From positions 310,001 through 374,000 of the forward strand of contig CAWAUR010000009.1 of NCBI GenBank assembly GCA_963785255.1: a stretch of DNA of 64,000 bases. The letters run 5' to 3'. The position numbers and the translations under genes were made by a program. Numbering within the stretch: position 1 is the stretch's first letter; every line of letters starts with the position of its first letter. This DNA comes from Bog-159 sp963785255 (lineage in GTDB: Bacteria; Acidobacteriota; Terriglobia; Bryobacterales; Bryobacteraceae). Shown in pieces: positions 8,871-18,423 of the stretch. The notes below the pieces were generated by a model, which worked only from the letters and a program-made list of their open reading frames with translations, did no database searches and was not told the DNA's origin.

Positions 8871-10730
8871 TTACTGCAGCCTCCACAACTTCAACGCCCC
8901 ATCCGTGCCGCCCGCGGCCAACAACGAGGCGCGCGGAGAGAAACTGGCCACTCCGGCGGCGTCGCCGAAGCCGGCAAACGTCTTGCGCATGTCACCGTCC
9001 TCCGTGTTCCAAAGCGTAAACGTGGCATCGCCGGAGACACTGGCCAGGGATTTGCCGTTCGGGGAGAAGAACAAGCCGCGAATCGGGCCGCGGGTCTGGC
9101 GGCTCAAGGCGGGCATGGTATTGCCGTGCAGCCAGATGCGCACGGCGCCATCGGTGAAGCCGGCGGCGATCATCTCGCCCTTGCCGGTGATGGCCAGCGC
9201 TACCAGGCCGCCGTTGAATCCGCGCAGGATCTCTTTGTCCTGGCCGGTCTCCGGATCCCAAACGATCAGTTTGTTGTCGTCGCCGCCGGAGACCAGCGTG
9301 CCGCCATCCGGGCTATAGGCGATCGCATTCACGGGACCGTCGTGGCGCGTCAACTTATTCAGTAACGCCTGGCTGGCGACATCCCAGATGCGGATGGTGG
9401 TGTCTTTCAGGCCGGCGGCCAGACGCTTTCCATCGGGAGAGAAGGCCAGCGCGTCGACGGCGCTTTGCTGATCGCGCAGGATTTTGTCCGGATCACCGGT
9501 CGCGGCATTGTAGATCACGACTTTGAGATCGTCCGCGCCGCTGGCCAGCGACTTTCCATCGGGCGCGAAGGCGATGGTGCGCACGGGTCCATCGTGGCGA
9601 GCGGTGCGCCATTTCAGATCGCCGCCGGAGACCTGGATCATTCTCACGGCCGCGTCGTTGGTCCCTTCGGCGATGGATTTGCCGTCGGGTGAAATGGCCA
9701 ATGCAGTCAGGGCCGATGCGGCGGAGGCGGGGCCTGGAAGAGGAGAAGTAGCCTGATCGTTGAAGTCGCCGGGCCGCAGGAAGAAGAACCAGCCGGCAAC
9801 GGCAAGGACCACGACGGCCAGCAGGATGAAGAGCAGGCGTCCGGAGTTGGATGGTCGCGTGGCCGTGGCGGCCGGTTTGGGTTTGGGCGACGGCGCAGGC
9901 GGCCGGGGGGGCACTGGAGCGGGCCGCGGCGTGGTGGGAGCGGGCGTGGGCGGGGGCGTTGCAGGCGGCGCCGGTGGCGGCTGATATACCGAGCGAAGCG
10001 GTGGGGGGGGTGGCGCCACCGGAATTCGCGTCATGGGAACGGTGGCGGGCGATACGGGCGCCTGAGGCGTTACCAGAATACTGTCTTTCGCCACTCCGCC
10101 CAAGGCGTTCCCGGTGACTCGCACACTCCGCCAGACCAGCGGCGTACAAACGCGCAGATCGCCGAAAATGCTCACGCCGGGACTGATTTCGAGGCCCAGT
10201 TCGAGGGTGTGCGTGCCGGGGCCGAGGTTGGGCGGCATTACATGCAATCCGTCGATTTCCGGCACCAGCGTGCAGGCGGCGGGCACGGCGATGGGGAATT
10301 TCTTGATGTGCTTGACGCCCGCGACCGCGGTGATGGTTCTGAATTCGAAAACGGACGGCAGGTTCCAGACGCCTTCTTCGCCGGGGACGCCCATGACGCT
10401 ACCCTTCACCTGCACGTTTTCAGTGCGTGGAGTGTAGCCGGAATTGACCTGCAAGGCGCACCCTTCGGGTCCGGATACGGCGGCATTGCCGACTTCGATG
10501 ATCACATTTTCCAGGACGACGCCGGGACTGTCGACCACCAGTACGGGACCGCTGCCGGCAGATAGAGTGGCGCCCGCGCCGCCGCGTAGGGTGACGGGTT
10601 TGCGCAGCACAAACGGGCCGGCATACTCGTCCGGCGGGACGGCGACGACAGCGCCGTCGGCGGCGGCGTTGATCTGCGCTTGTAGGTCGAATTTCAAACC
10701 GGCACCGGTCTCATCCATGGTTGCGGTCAT
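8871..10730 (-). CDS. Beta-helix / transmembrane / WD40 protein
   Basis: About 619 residues. ATG 10730 with an AGGAGG box is preferred over the in-frame GTG at 10736. Residues ~10-120 resemble a parallel beta-helix start (LQAQINAAADGAVVAVPPDE, PVTLRGGAGATLSAGSGP). A long Pro-rich linker covers ~235-295, one transmembrane helix (LLFILLAVVVLAVAGWFFFL) about 305-325, and six to seven WD40 repeats ~345-619 (ISPDGKSIAEG, FAPDGKSLASG, YSPDGGTLVSGG, LKLWRLQ). It likely scaffolds proteins across the membrane. In the TerY cluster, directly after the kinase and a tandem-repeat spacer. Confidence 0.8.
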   Translation of the reverse strand: MTATMDETGAGLKFDLQAQINAAADGAVVAVPPDEYAGPFVLRKPVTLRGGAGATLSAGSGPVLVVDSPGVVLENVIIEVGNAAVSGPEGCALQVNSGYTPRTENVQVKGSVMGVPGEEGVWNLPSVFEFRTITAVAGVKHIKKFPIAVPAACTLVPEIDGLHVMPPNLGPGTHTLELGLEISPGVSIFGDLRVCTPLVWRSVRVTGNALGGVAKDSILVTPQAPVSPATVPMTRIPVAPPPPPLRSVYQPPPAPPATPPPTPAPTTPRPAPVPPRPPAPSPKPKPAATATRPSNSGRLLFILLAVVVLAVAGWFFFLRPGDFNDQATSPLPGPASAASALTALAISPDGKSIAEGTNDAAVRMIQVSGGDLKWRTARHDGPVRTIAFAPDGKSLASGADDLKVVIYNAATGDPDKILRDQQSAVDALAFSPDGKRLAAGLKDTTIRIWDVASQALLNKLTRHDGPVNAIAYSPDGGTLVSGGDDNKLIVWDPETGQDKEILRGFNGGLVALAITGKGEMIAAGFTDGAVRIWLHGNTMPALSRQTRGPIRGLFFSPNGKSLASVSGDATFTLWNTEDGDMRKTFAGFGDAAGVASFSPRASLLAAGGTDGALKLWRLQ

Positions 10731-10815
10731 CGCCACCTCCTATTTGCATAATGCGCTGGAGGCGCGAAATCCCGCAGATTTCCGAGCGATCCAGTCTAGC
10801 AGGTTGCGGAAAAAG

Positions 10816-11040
10816 ATTCGGAACCGCTTGCGGCTCGGAACCGCTTGCTTACGCGCGCGGCTCAGAAGCGCTTGCGCGGATCGCAAACGCTTGCGCGGAT
10901 CGGGAACCGCTTGCTTACGCGCGCGGATCGGAGGCGCTTGCGCGGATCGCAAACGCTTGCGCGGATCGGAAACCGCTTGCTTACGCGCGCGGATCGGAAA
11001 CGCTTGCGCGCGGCTCAGAAACCACCCGCGCGCGGATCGG
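10816..11040. repeat. 66-bp tandem repeat spacer
   Basis: CCGCTTGCTTACGCG recurs at 10841, 10907 and 10973, an exact 66-bp period, with nested shorter repeats of CGCTTGCGCGGATCG. The third unit is partial and degenerate. The block fills the 314-bp gap between the kinase stop and the WD40 start. Because 66 is a multiple of three, the + strand stays open, but there is no RBS or protein-like composition, so I do not call it coding. Confidence 0.9.
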
Positions 11041-11043
11041 AAT

Positions 11044-12464
11044 TCAGCAGTTCACCACATGCACCTCCGCTTGATAGCCGTGCGGATCGTCGGAGAAGCG
11101 AAACACGGCGCCGTGCGTCAAGGCCAGCGCCTGTCCCTTGGGCACGCGATTGCCTGCCGGACTGGTCAGCGTGGGCAGGCCCTCGTTGATGAGCAGCCAT
11201 TGTCCCTGGTGGGAAACGCAATAGGCCAGCCGGGTACGGTCCGCCGCCTCGGCGGGAAATTTGTTATCGAGGGCGTGCCACTCGAACATTTGCTGCTCGT
11301 GATGTACGACCACTTCGCGGACCACCAGCCAGTTACCGGGGCGGGCCTGTTTGCGCAGCCGAAGAATGGGCACGGTGCCGCGGCGGCGCGTGCCGCAGAA
11401 AGGACAGACCGGATTGGCGGGTTGGAAGATGAACCATTTGCTGGGGCAGCCTGGATTCTGGCAGTCGACTTTCAAATCCCAAGTCCAGCAAAGGGCGCGC
11501 TCCCAATCCATGGCGGTGGGGCGCAGCGGAGGATTGTGCAGGCCCGCCACAAAGGCGCGGGCCACTTCGCGGCTGAGCAGCGGTCCCAGAACTTCGTAGG
11601 GAATTTTCAAATCTTTTGGCCGATTGGATGCGTCGTTGGGATTCTCGATAAAGAGGGCCCTTTCGCCCATGGCCAGTTCCTCGTCCTCTTCGGTGGAGGT
11701 GGTGCAATGCACCTTGGGGCCGCGCAACGGATGGCGCAGCAGCAGATATTGATAGATCAACACGGCCAGCGCATGCGCATCGGTCGCGGTGCTGGGGTGC
11801 CTGCGCTTGGGATCGTTGATGGGCAGGTGGATGGTGGCTAGAACTTCCGGCGCGATATATCCGGGAGTGCCGATTACATCGGGGGGGAAGATGCCGGGAA
11901 CCACCAGGGAATCGATATCGATGACGGCGCTTTGACCCATGGAAGGATCCACCAGGATGTTGCGCACGGAAAGATCGGAATGCGCCAGGCCGGCCGATGC
12001 AGGCGGCGCACGGCGCGCGCGATCAGGATGCAGATGGCGAAATAGTTGATCCAGGTGCCGCGGTCTTTGTCGGTCAGCATCTTGCGCGGCTTTTCCAGAA
12101 CGAACCAGGTGCCCTCCTTCTCTTTACCCTTGAAGGGGCCGTCGCCAAAGAGAAAGTTGGGGCGATAGGTAGGGCAAACGATCCCCAGCCGCGGCTTCAC
12201 GACCACGGCGGTAGGCCAGCAGAACAAGTTGCGCCAGTAGGCGCCGTAGGTCTTATCGGTGGTCGGGTTGTAACTGCCGATCACTTTATCCAGGCGCGCG
12301 CGGCGGCTGGGATCCTTGGAAAGCTGCAAATCGTGATAGAACTGCACCACGTAGGATTTGTCGGGAGCGAAGTAGGTGCACTTCATGCCGCCGGCCGGGG
12401 GATCCGGCACCACCACATAATCGAGCGTGCGGCCGTCGGAAAGTTCCGCCTTTTCGATGCTCAT
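11044..12464 (-). CDS. TerY-triad protein kinase with C-terminal zinc ribbon (frameshifted)
   Basis: Read in two frames: 12464 to ~11993, then ~11993 to 11044. One base is missing near 11990-11996. Across the shift the protein reads RAVRRLHR, then AGLAHSDLSVRNILVD, a catalytic HxDLxxxN loop, followed by VIDIDS where DFG is usual and TPGYIAPEV. The N-lobe has AGGMKCTYFAP then YVVQFY, with Gln where the ATP-binding Lys is expected. A zinc ribbon follows (CQNPGC, CPFCGT) and then an FHA-like beta-rich tail. The ATG overlaps the PP2C stop as ATGA. Family resembles E. coli YegI kinases. Confidence 0.75.
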
Positions 12465-14215
12465 CGGCCGGCCTCGCGTTGCATGACGACCAGGGTGCGG
12501 TCGTCGAATTCACCCCGGACGTAGAAGGAATCGAGCCAGATGCGCAGGCGTTCCTCGGGGGGGGCCTTCGCGGACAGCTCGTTCATGGGATCGCCCTGCG
12601 CGCCCGCCAGAAGCAGGGCGGGGGGCCAGGCGAGCAGATCGGAAAGTTTCATATCCAGCTCGTTGGCGAAGCGGTCCGATTGGCGGATGAGCGCCTGCAT
12701 GCGCTCCTCGGGTCCCACGGGAGTATCCGCCGTGTAACTGTATTTGGCTAATTGCGGCATTTCACGCCCTGACTTTAACAGCGCATCCTGGAGCGCTTCC
12801 GGGTCAACGGAAATATCCGGGATGCCATTCAGGATGAGATCGGCATAGAGACGAAGCATACCGGGGTTATTGGGGAAGTAGGGATCGGCGATGCCATCGG
12901 TCATCACCATGAGAGCGCGTAGCGGGGATACCAGCACAAAGGTCTCCGAAGCCAGGCGGCCGGCCGCGATGGAGCGGTCGTCGGTGAGAAATTCGGTTTC
13001 GCCGGAGTGCGCGCCGCCGCTTTCTTCGAGGCCCAGCAGATGCAAGGTTCCGGTGGTGTCGACGGCGGCGGTCATGCCATCGCCGACGCTGCAGGCCATA
13101 AGGAAGCTGCTGCGCTGCTTGGGGAGCAGGTGGTGGATGGCCAAACGCAACGTGCTGGAGAGATCCTTAACGGGCGCCTCCTTATCCCTGGCCCTTTGCT
13201 TGACGGCGCCGGCCGCCTCGGCAATGGCCAGGTGTAGGGTGCGTTGCAAGCGGTCCACGGTTTCGTCTTTAAAGGCGCCGTCCGGCAGGCGTTCCAGCGC
13301 GCGGCCGACGTCTTCGGGAAGGTCGAGTTGGATATTCCCCAACTGAGCCAACAGGTAGTCCCGGGCGGTCTTGGCCGCGACCTGGGCTCCTACGCGGGAC
13401 AGGCGGCAGGATCCGGCGCCATCGGCGACAGCCACCACTTCCCAATCGCCGGTGCTGCCGGCCTCCAACCAATCGTCGCAGTTGGAGCCTTCGTGTTTGT
13501 GCTTGCGGCCGCGCACGCGGGCTCCGATCAAGCGGAAGCCCTGTGGCGCGGGGAACGCGCGGCGGTCATAGTCGTCGTGCCGTTCATCGGGGTCGGCCAC
13601 CTCGATGTACCTCCACATCGCTTTTCCCTGGATGTCGGATTCGGGGGCGCGCTCCGGCGGCGCGTTGGCTTCCTGGTGCATGGGGATCTCCGGGTGGTCA
13701 AAGAGCGAAGGAAGTGGGGAATCGTCGTGGATCATGGGGACCGTGGCGACTTCGGCCTCAAGGGGCATGGTGGGCGCGAGGGTGGTGGTGGGGGCGGACG
13801 GCGCGGATTTCGGTGGAACGGGAAAAGTCGCGCCGCCCTGGGGCGCCGGCGGGGCGGGCGGAGGGGAAAAGGTTGCGCCGCCATCGGGAGTTGCCGCAAA
13901 GTGCACACGCGTGGCTCGTGCGGCGGCCATGCCGGTCTGCAGAGCTTGTAGCACTCTTTCGAGGCTGGCGCCGTCCAGGTTTAGGAAAATGTCCCTAACC
14001 AGACGTTCCTCGGGTGTATCTGCCCACGCCTTCGGATTCTGAAGGAGCTGCACCATTCCCCTTTTCACCATTTCGCCGAATTCGTGCGCGGCCTGGCGCG
14101 CATTAGATTCCCAATTCGGCAGATGCAGGATGCTTTCCCATTCGCGTCTGGTGAAGGCCGAACCGGGCCTACCGAGCCTGTAGGCGAGGGCGCGACGTAT
14201 GTCTTCGTCTCTCAT
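12461..14215 (-). CDS. PP2C-like protein phosphatase of the TerY triad
   Basis: 584 residues. Residues 1-95 are an unrecognised helical domain, 110-200 a Pro/Ala-rich linker, ~225-580 a PP2C domain. Metal-binding acidic motifs are visible: NCDDW (~245), VVAVADGAGS (D265), SVGDG, LMVMTDGI and the C-terminal DDRTLVVM. It removes phosphate from Ser/Thr, probably undoing the adjacent kinase. E. coli PphC (YegK) is the family comparison. Overlaps the kinase start by 4 nt; 58 nt after the vWA gene. Confidence 0.85.
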   Translation of the reverse strand: MRDEDIRRALAYRLGRPGSAFTRREWESILHLPNWESNARQAAHEFGEMVKRGMVQLLQNPKAWADTPEERLVRDIFLNLDGASLERVLQALQTGMAAARATRVHFAATPDGGATFSPPPAPPAPQGGATFPVPPKSAPSAPTTTLAPTMPLEAEVATVPMIHDDSPLPSLFDHPEIPMHQEANAPPERAPESDIQGKAMWRYIEVADPDERHDDYDRRAFPAPQGFRLIGARVRGRKHKHEGSNCDDWLEAGSTGDWEVVAVADGAGSCRLSRVGAQVAAKTARDYLLAQLGNIQLDLPEDVGRALERLPDGAFKDETVDRLQRTLHLAIAEAAGAVKQRARDKEAPVKDLSSTLRLAIHHLLPKQRSSFLMACSVGDGMTAAVDTTGTLHLLGLEESGGAHSGETEFLTDDRSIAAGRLASETFVLVSPLRALMVMTDGIADPYFPNNPGMLRLYADLILNGIPDISVDPEALQDALLKSGREMPQLAKYSYTADTPVGPEERMQALIRQSDRFANELDMKLSDLLAWPPALLLAGAQGDPMNELSAKAPPEERLRIWLDSFYVRGEFDDRTLVVMQREAGR

Positions 14216-14273
14216 AAGGAACCGCCCGAAAAGCCATGGCGAGGCGATCGCCGCCCCGCCGCGGCGCAGTTTG

Positions 14274-14924
14274 TCAGGGCACCACCACGACGCCGGCCGG
14301 CGGGGGAGGCAGACCGGCCCCGGGAGCGGCGCCTGCCACGGCCTGCGAAGTGGTCTTCACGGAGCTTGAAACCCACTTCAGAAAGCGCTTCAGCTCGTCC
14401 GGCTGCAGGGACTTCAATTGAACCACCATGTTTTCCTCGCCCTCCACAAAACGCTTCAGTATCTCGGGATCGGCCTGGTCGCCGGCGGCGCAGGCGATCA
14501 CTTTTCCGAGACGCCTGGTGCGGAAGTTGTCGGCCGCGGGACCCCAATTATCGGTGGGCATGCCATCGGTCATCAGAAAGATGAGCGGCTTCCAGTCTCC
14601 CTTCTGATCTTTGGAGGGTTTGTGGACCTCGCTATCGATGCATTGTTCGACCAGGCGCAGAGCCGCGCCCAGGGCGGTGCTGCCGCCGGCGGTCAGGTTG
14701 GGCTCTTGAAAAAGCGCTAATTCCGTAAGGGGGCAGGCCTGCACGGCGCTGCCGGCAAACGTAATTACGGACAGATACACCGTCTCGAGGGCCTGTGGAT
14801 CGCTGCGCAGGTCCGCGATCAGCGCGCGCACCCCCAGCCGGACTGCCTCGATGGGATCGCCGGACATGGAGCCCGAACAATCCAGCACTAAGTAAACAGG
14901 TAAACGACGAAGTGGTTCCGACAT
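14274..14924 (-). CDS. TerY-like von Willebrand factor A domain protein
   Basis: 216 residues from ATG 14924 (GGAG 7 nt upstream; an in-frame GTG at 14930 is less likely). Complete MIDAS metal site: DCSGSMSG at residues 15-22, a Thr in TAGGSTALGAAL, and Asp in FLMTDGMPTD. PVYLVLD with SGSMSGDPIEAV is characteristic of the TerY/YegL group. The C-terminal ~35 residues are Ala/Pro/Gly-rich. Known family role: part of vWA-PP2C-kinase triads linked to tellurite or stress responses. Here it heads the triad, in the order vWA, PP2C, kinase. Confidence 0.88.
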   Translation of the reverse strand: MSEPLRRLPVYLVLDCSGSMSGDPIEAVRLGVRALIADLRSDPQALETVYLSVITFAGSAVQACPLTELALFQEPNLTAGGSTALGAALRLVEQCIDSEVHKPSKDQKGDWKPLIFLMTDGMPTDNWGPAADNFRTRRLGKVIACAAGDQADPEILKRFVEGEENMVVQLKSLQPDELKRFLKWVSSSVKTTSQAVAGAAPGAGLPPPPAGVVVVP

Positions 14925-15246
14925 TTTCACTCTCCAATCATTGATACTCTCTCACATCCTGAATCTCGCAGACAAATGCGAATTAACCGAGTGTGCTTAA
15001 CCGTTTGGATTCCTGAGCCAAGTGACCGCGCCGTTGAAGACGCGGGCTGGCTAATTGGAGGGCGGGCAATCCTGCCCGCAGCCGGCTTTAGCCGGCTAGC
15101 CAGGCTAGCCGCCTGAAAAGCGGCTGCGGCCAGGATTGGCCGGCCTCCAATTGGTCTTCATCGCTTTCGATGGCCCGCAGGGCCATGGGGCCCTCCCTGA
15201 CGGTCGCGGCTCGGTAAATCGTGGTTATAGTCGATCCGGGAAGTCA
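14925..15246. repeat. Intergenic repeat block (inverted copies plus S-family segments)
   Basis: No gene seen. From 15052 to 15154 there is an imperfect inverted repeat whose arms each begin with a CCAATTGGAGG-like end and hold GCGGGCAATCCTGCCCGC or GGCCAGGATTGGCC. 14985-15035 and 15192-15217 match parts of the S-family repeat also seen at 25722-25850 and 54088-54250 (CTTAACCGTTT, GAGCCAAGTGACCGC, CTCCCTGACGGTCGCGGCTC). Confidence 0.75.
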
Positions 15247-16140
15247 CTAAACGCTCCCCGTAGGGCCCAGCAAGACGACCAGCTTCTTCAGGCGCTCGGC
15301 GTGCCCCATGCATTGCTGCGCGAGTTGCTGATCCTGCACGCGGCGCGATTCGATGGCGATGCGGCGCTGCTGGATCTGTTCGCGAAGGGTCTCGATCTCG
15401 CGATCCATATCGGCCTCGAACTTATTGAACTTGGAGGTGCGCAGCGCCCCGGTTTGTTCCAGGACGGAGATCTTGTTGCGCGCATCGTCGGCCAGGGTTT
15501 CGGCGGAGAGGCCGGGGAAGTTATCGCGCAAGCTGTCCACTAAGCCCAGCAAGGCGGCGCGGCGGCTGGAGGCCACTTGATCGTCCGGAAAATTGGCGAG
15601 GAAGCGCAAGGCTTGCTCGGCGCTATACTGCGCGGAGGTTACGCCCATTTCCTGATAAATGGCGTTGATCTGCTCCATATTCACGGCGACTGCGGCTGCG
15701 GGAGTGCCGGCCGGCACTGCCGGGGAGACGATGGATGGGGAGACTGGCCGCGCCATGGTGGGACTCGCCGCGGGAGGGGCTGCGGGCGGCGCAGGCGGCG
15801 CTGCGTAGACCACCGGGGACGGGGGCGGAGCGTAATCGACGGGCGGCGGGGGTGGCAGCGGCGATACAGCCGGCGATCCGGGCGCCGCGGCGGCCGCGGC
15901 CCATGCGGCAGCCGGAGAAGTTGGCGTTTGGACGGCGACCGGAGAAACGGCACCTGGTTGAGGCGGCGGAGGCGGTGGTGGCGGATAGTATGCCGTGGGC
16001 TGCTCGACGGGAGCCGGCGAGGGCGGCGCGGCGTGCGCGCCGAAATGAACGGCTGGCGCGGCGGGCGGGTCCGGCGCCGCAGGCGGATCCTTGGGGTCTT
16101 CCTCGATAAGCGCTTTCTTCAAGGTATTCAAGAATGACAT
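15247..16140 (-). CDS. Pro/Ala-rich protein with C-terminal coiled coil
   Basis: 297 residues, ATG 16140. Starts MSFLNTLKKALIEEDPKD. Residues ~18-150 are nearly pure Pro/Ala/Val. Residues ~150-290 are helical and charged, with coiled-coil features (EADMDREIETLREQIQQRRI). No signal peptide, so cytoplasmic. It lies between the ABC transporter and the vWA gene on the same strand and may link the two. Family not recognised. Confidence 0.6.
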   Translation of the reverse strand: MSFLNTLKKALIEEDPKDPPAAPDPPAAPAVHFGAHAAPPSPAPVEQPTAYYPPPPPPPPQPGAVSPVAVQTPTSPAAAWAAAAAAPGSPAVSPLPPPPPVDYAPPPSPVVYAAPPAPPAAPPAASPTMARPVSPSIVSPAVPAGTPAAAVAVNMEQINAIYQEMGVTSAQYSAEQALRFLANFPDDQVASSRRAALLGLVDSLRDNFPGLSAETLADDARNKISVLEQTGALRTSKFNKFEADMDREIETLREQIQQRRIAIESRRVQDQQLAQQCMGHAERLKKLVVLLGPTGSV

Positions 16141-16294
16141 GGCACTAACTCCTTCACCGGCTCGCCCGGCATCCGGACTGTGGAGGGCGGCCTGCCTTAA
16201 ATACGCAAGCGGCCGGGATCCTCGCGATGGCTTGCGTAGGCTGCGCGTCCGGTCAGTCTATTGTACATAACCGGGTTAGTAATTTCGCGGCTGC

Positions 16295-17605
16295 TCATGG
16301 TTTTACGAACCACCCCTTGATGGTCTTCAACAACGACGGGGCTGCGGAACCCTTGGCCGGAACGGGGGCGGGAGGCGGTGGACCGGCGGGCGCGGGCGTT
16401 GCGGCCGGATGGGAGACAGTGGGAGCCGGGAGTACGGGCGTTGACGGCATCGTCGCCGCAATGGCCTGCGGGAGAGGCCCTGGCGCAGCCGGCGCGGGCT
16501 GTATAGCTGGGGCGGGAGCGGCTGGCGCAGGCGCGATCGGGGCGGGAGGGGCCGGAGCCGGTTGCGGCGCTCCTACAGGATACGGTACGGCAGGCGCGGG
16601 CCGGGGAGCGGCGGCAGGCTGCTGGGGGGGGGCCTGAGCCGGTTGCGCAGGGGTGGTTTGCTGCACGGGCGCCGGAGTTCTCTGTTTCGGAAGCGGCGCT
16701 GCCGCCGGCGCGGGTGCAGGCGCGGGCGCCGCAGGCCCGGTGTGGGCGATCGGAACGGATTTCAGGCGCGTGAAACCCACACCCGGCGCGGGGGCTACTA
16801 CCGCCGGCTTGGGCTTGCCGAGCAACTGCCGCAGATCTTCGGCGTGTCTGACGAACTCCGCCTCGTGCACGATTTCAGGAGGCCGCTCAAAAGGAAACGG
16901 GACCGTGAGATCCCGGACGATCCTGGCCGGCCGCGAGCTGAACACGATGACCCGGTCGGCCAGCAACAGGGCCTCGGTAATATCGTGCGTCACGAAGACG
17001 ATGGTGTTCTTCTCTTCCGCCCAAAGCTGCAGCAACATTTGTTGCATGTCGGCGCGGGTTTGCGCGTCCAGCGCGCCGAAGGGCTCATCCATCAAAACGA
17101 TGGGCCGCTTAAGGGCCAGCGTGCGGGCGATCGCCACGCGCTGTTGCATCCCGCCGGATAACTGCCGGTGATAGGCGCCCGCGAAATCCCTCAGGCCAAC
17201 CTTTGTTAGATAGTCCATGGCAACACGGCGGCGCTGGCTCTCCGATGTATTGTTTTGCAGGCTCAATCCGAATTCGACGTTTTCGAGAGCGTTCAGCCAG
17301 GGAAAACAGGTATAGGCCTGAGGCACGCTGGCGGAGAATTTGTGCGGTCCGGTGACGGGCTGGCCGTACACCTTTACTTCGCCGTTCTGCGGCAAGGCCA
17401 AGCCGGAAATAAGAGTAAGGATGGTGCTCTTGCCGCAGCCGGAGGGACCCAGCAGGACCACGAACTCGCCACGCTTTTCGGGGGTCGTTTCGCGGCGATC
17501 TTCCACCGTCAAACTCAGGTTATCGAGCGCCAACACCTCGCCGCTGCGCCGCGTGGCGGGAAACTTTTTCGTCACGTTGATGAGTTCAATGACGGGCGTG
17601 GGCAT
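16295..17605 (-). CDS. ABC transporter ATPase (nitrate/sulfonate type) with Pro/Ala-rich tail
   Basis: 436 residues from ATG 17605, 4 nt after the permease stop. Residues 1-250 are a complete ABC ATPase: Walker A GPSGCGKST (53-61), signature LSGGMQQR, Walker B IVLMDEPFGALD, switch VTHD. It matches the SsuB/TauB/NrtD group. The last ~180 residues are an unusual low-complexity Pro/Ala/Gln tail ending SLLKTIKGWFVKP; family members normally stop near 250-270. The same composition occurs in the linkers of neighbouring cluster proteins. Confidence 0.85.
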   Translation of the reverse strand: MPTPVIELINVTKKFPATRRSGEVLALDNLSLTVEDRRETTPEKRGEFVVLLGPSGCGKSTILTLISGLALPQNGEVKVYGQPVTGPHKFSASVPQAYTCFPWLNALENVEFGLSLQNNTSESQRRRVAMDYLTKVGLRDFAGAYHRQLSGGMQQRVAIARTLALKRPIVLMDEPFGALDAQTRADMQQMLLQLWAEEKNTIVFVTHDITEALLLADRVIVFSSRPARIVRDLTVPFPFERPPEIVHEAEFVRHAEDLRQLLGKPKPAVVAPAPGVGFTRLKSVPIAHTGPAAPAPAPAPAAAPLPKQRTPAPVQQTTPAQPAQAPPQQPAAAPRPAPAVPYPVGAPQPAPAPPAPIAPAPAAPAPAIQPAPAAPGPLPQAIAATMPSTPVLPAPTVSHPAATPAPAGPPPPAPVPAKGSAAPSLLKTIKGWFVKP

Positions 17606-17609
17606 GGCG

Positions 17610-18401
17610 CTACCAGTCCAGAAACTGCCGGCGAAAGACGTGAAACAGAAAGTCAGTGAAAGCAGCCACGATGGCAATCACTACCAAGGCCGCGAATAGC
17701 TCGCCGACCTGATAAGTACGGGTGGCGATTTGTAGAAGATATCCGATGCCCAGTTGCTCCTGGTTACTGTTCAGGAACTCCGCGAGTAAGATGTAAGTCC
17801 ACATGATGCCGTTGCACACCGTGATGGCTTCCCAGATACGGGGCACGGCGCCCGGCAGCAGCACTTTCCAGAGCATCTGCCAGCGGTTGGCTCCCAGGTC
17901 CAAACCGACCCGCGCATACTCCTCGGGAACGTCCGCCACGGCGTTGCGCACCATGATGATCATGAAAAAAATCGCCCCCAGGAAGAGAAAGACGACTTTG
18001 GCCTTTTCCTCGATGCCGATCCACACCACGACCAAGCCGATAAAGCCGGTGGGCGGAACGCTCTTGGCGCCGTTGACCACCTTGCGCATGAATGCGTCTA
18101 CGGGGGTGAAGGCGCCCATGAGCAGACCAAGGGGGGTTCCGACGAGCACTACCAGGGCCAGCGCTTTGGTAACACGCAGGAAGCTGCGCCACACCGACAG
18201 CAGAAGCCAATGCTGATGGTGGAATCGCAAAGCTCCTTCCCAAATGCCGCTGGGCGTGGGCAGGAACTTGGGCGGCACGAAGCCGCCGTAGGTGGCGATG
18301 CACCAAATCGCGGCCAGCGTGGCGATACCCGTGAGACCGATAATGGTATCCGCGCGGCGGCCGAGCGGGCCGCGAATGGGCATTTTCGGCATTTTCGGCA
18401 T
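17610..18401 (-). CDS. ABC transporter permease (SsuC/TauC type)
   Basis: About 263 residues from ATG 18401; the in-frame ORF reaches 18485 but would then overlap the OmpA-fusion gene. N-terminus MPKMPKMPIRGPLGRRAD. About six transmembrane helices. The EAA loop contacting the ATPase is visible as EEYARVGLDLGANRWQMLWK followed by VLLPGAVPRIWEA. Works with the adjacent ATPase and binding protein. Confidence 0.88.
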   Translation of the reverse strand: MPKMPKMPIRGPLGRRADTIIGLTGIATLAAIWCIATYGGFVPPKFLPTPSGIWEGALRFHHQHWLLLSVWRSFLRVTKALALVVLVGTPLGLLMGAFTPVDAFMRKVVNGAKSVPPTGFIGLVVVWIGIEEKAKVVFLFLGAIFFMIIMVRNAVADVPEEYARVGLDLGANRWQMLWKVLLPGAVPRIWEAITVCNGIMWTYILLAEFLNSNQEQLGIGYLLQIATRTYQVGELFAALVVIAIVAAFTDFLFHVFRRQFLDW

Positions 18402-18423
18402 CTTCACCGGGGGACCACCGGGT

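Noticed and set aside
10816..11040. Possible CRISPR array
   Set aside because: Units are continuous tandem repeats without unique spacers, and there are no cas genes.
10444..11841. 465-residue plus-strand ORF crossing the 66-bp repeats
   Set aside because: Antisense of the WD40 and kinase genes; stays open only because the 66-bp repeat length is a multiple of three.
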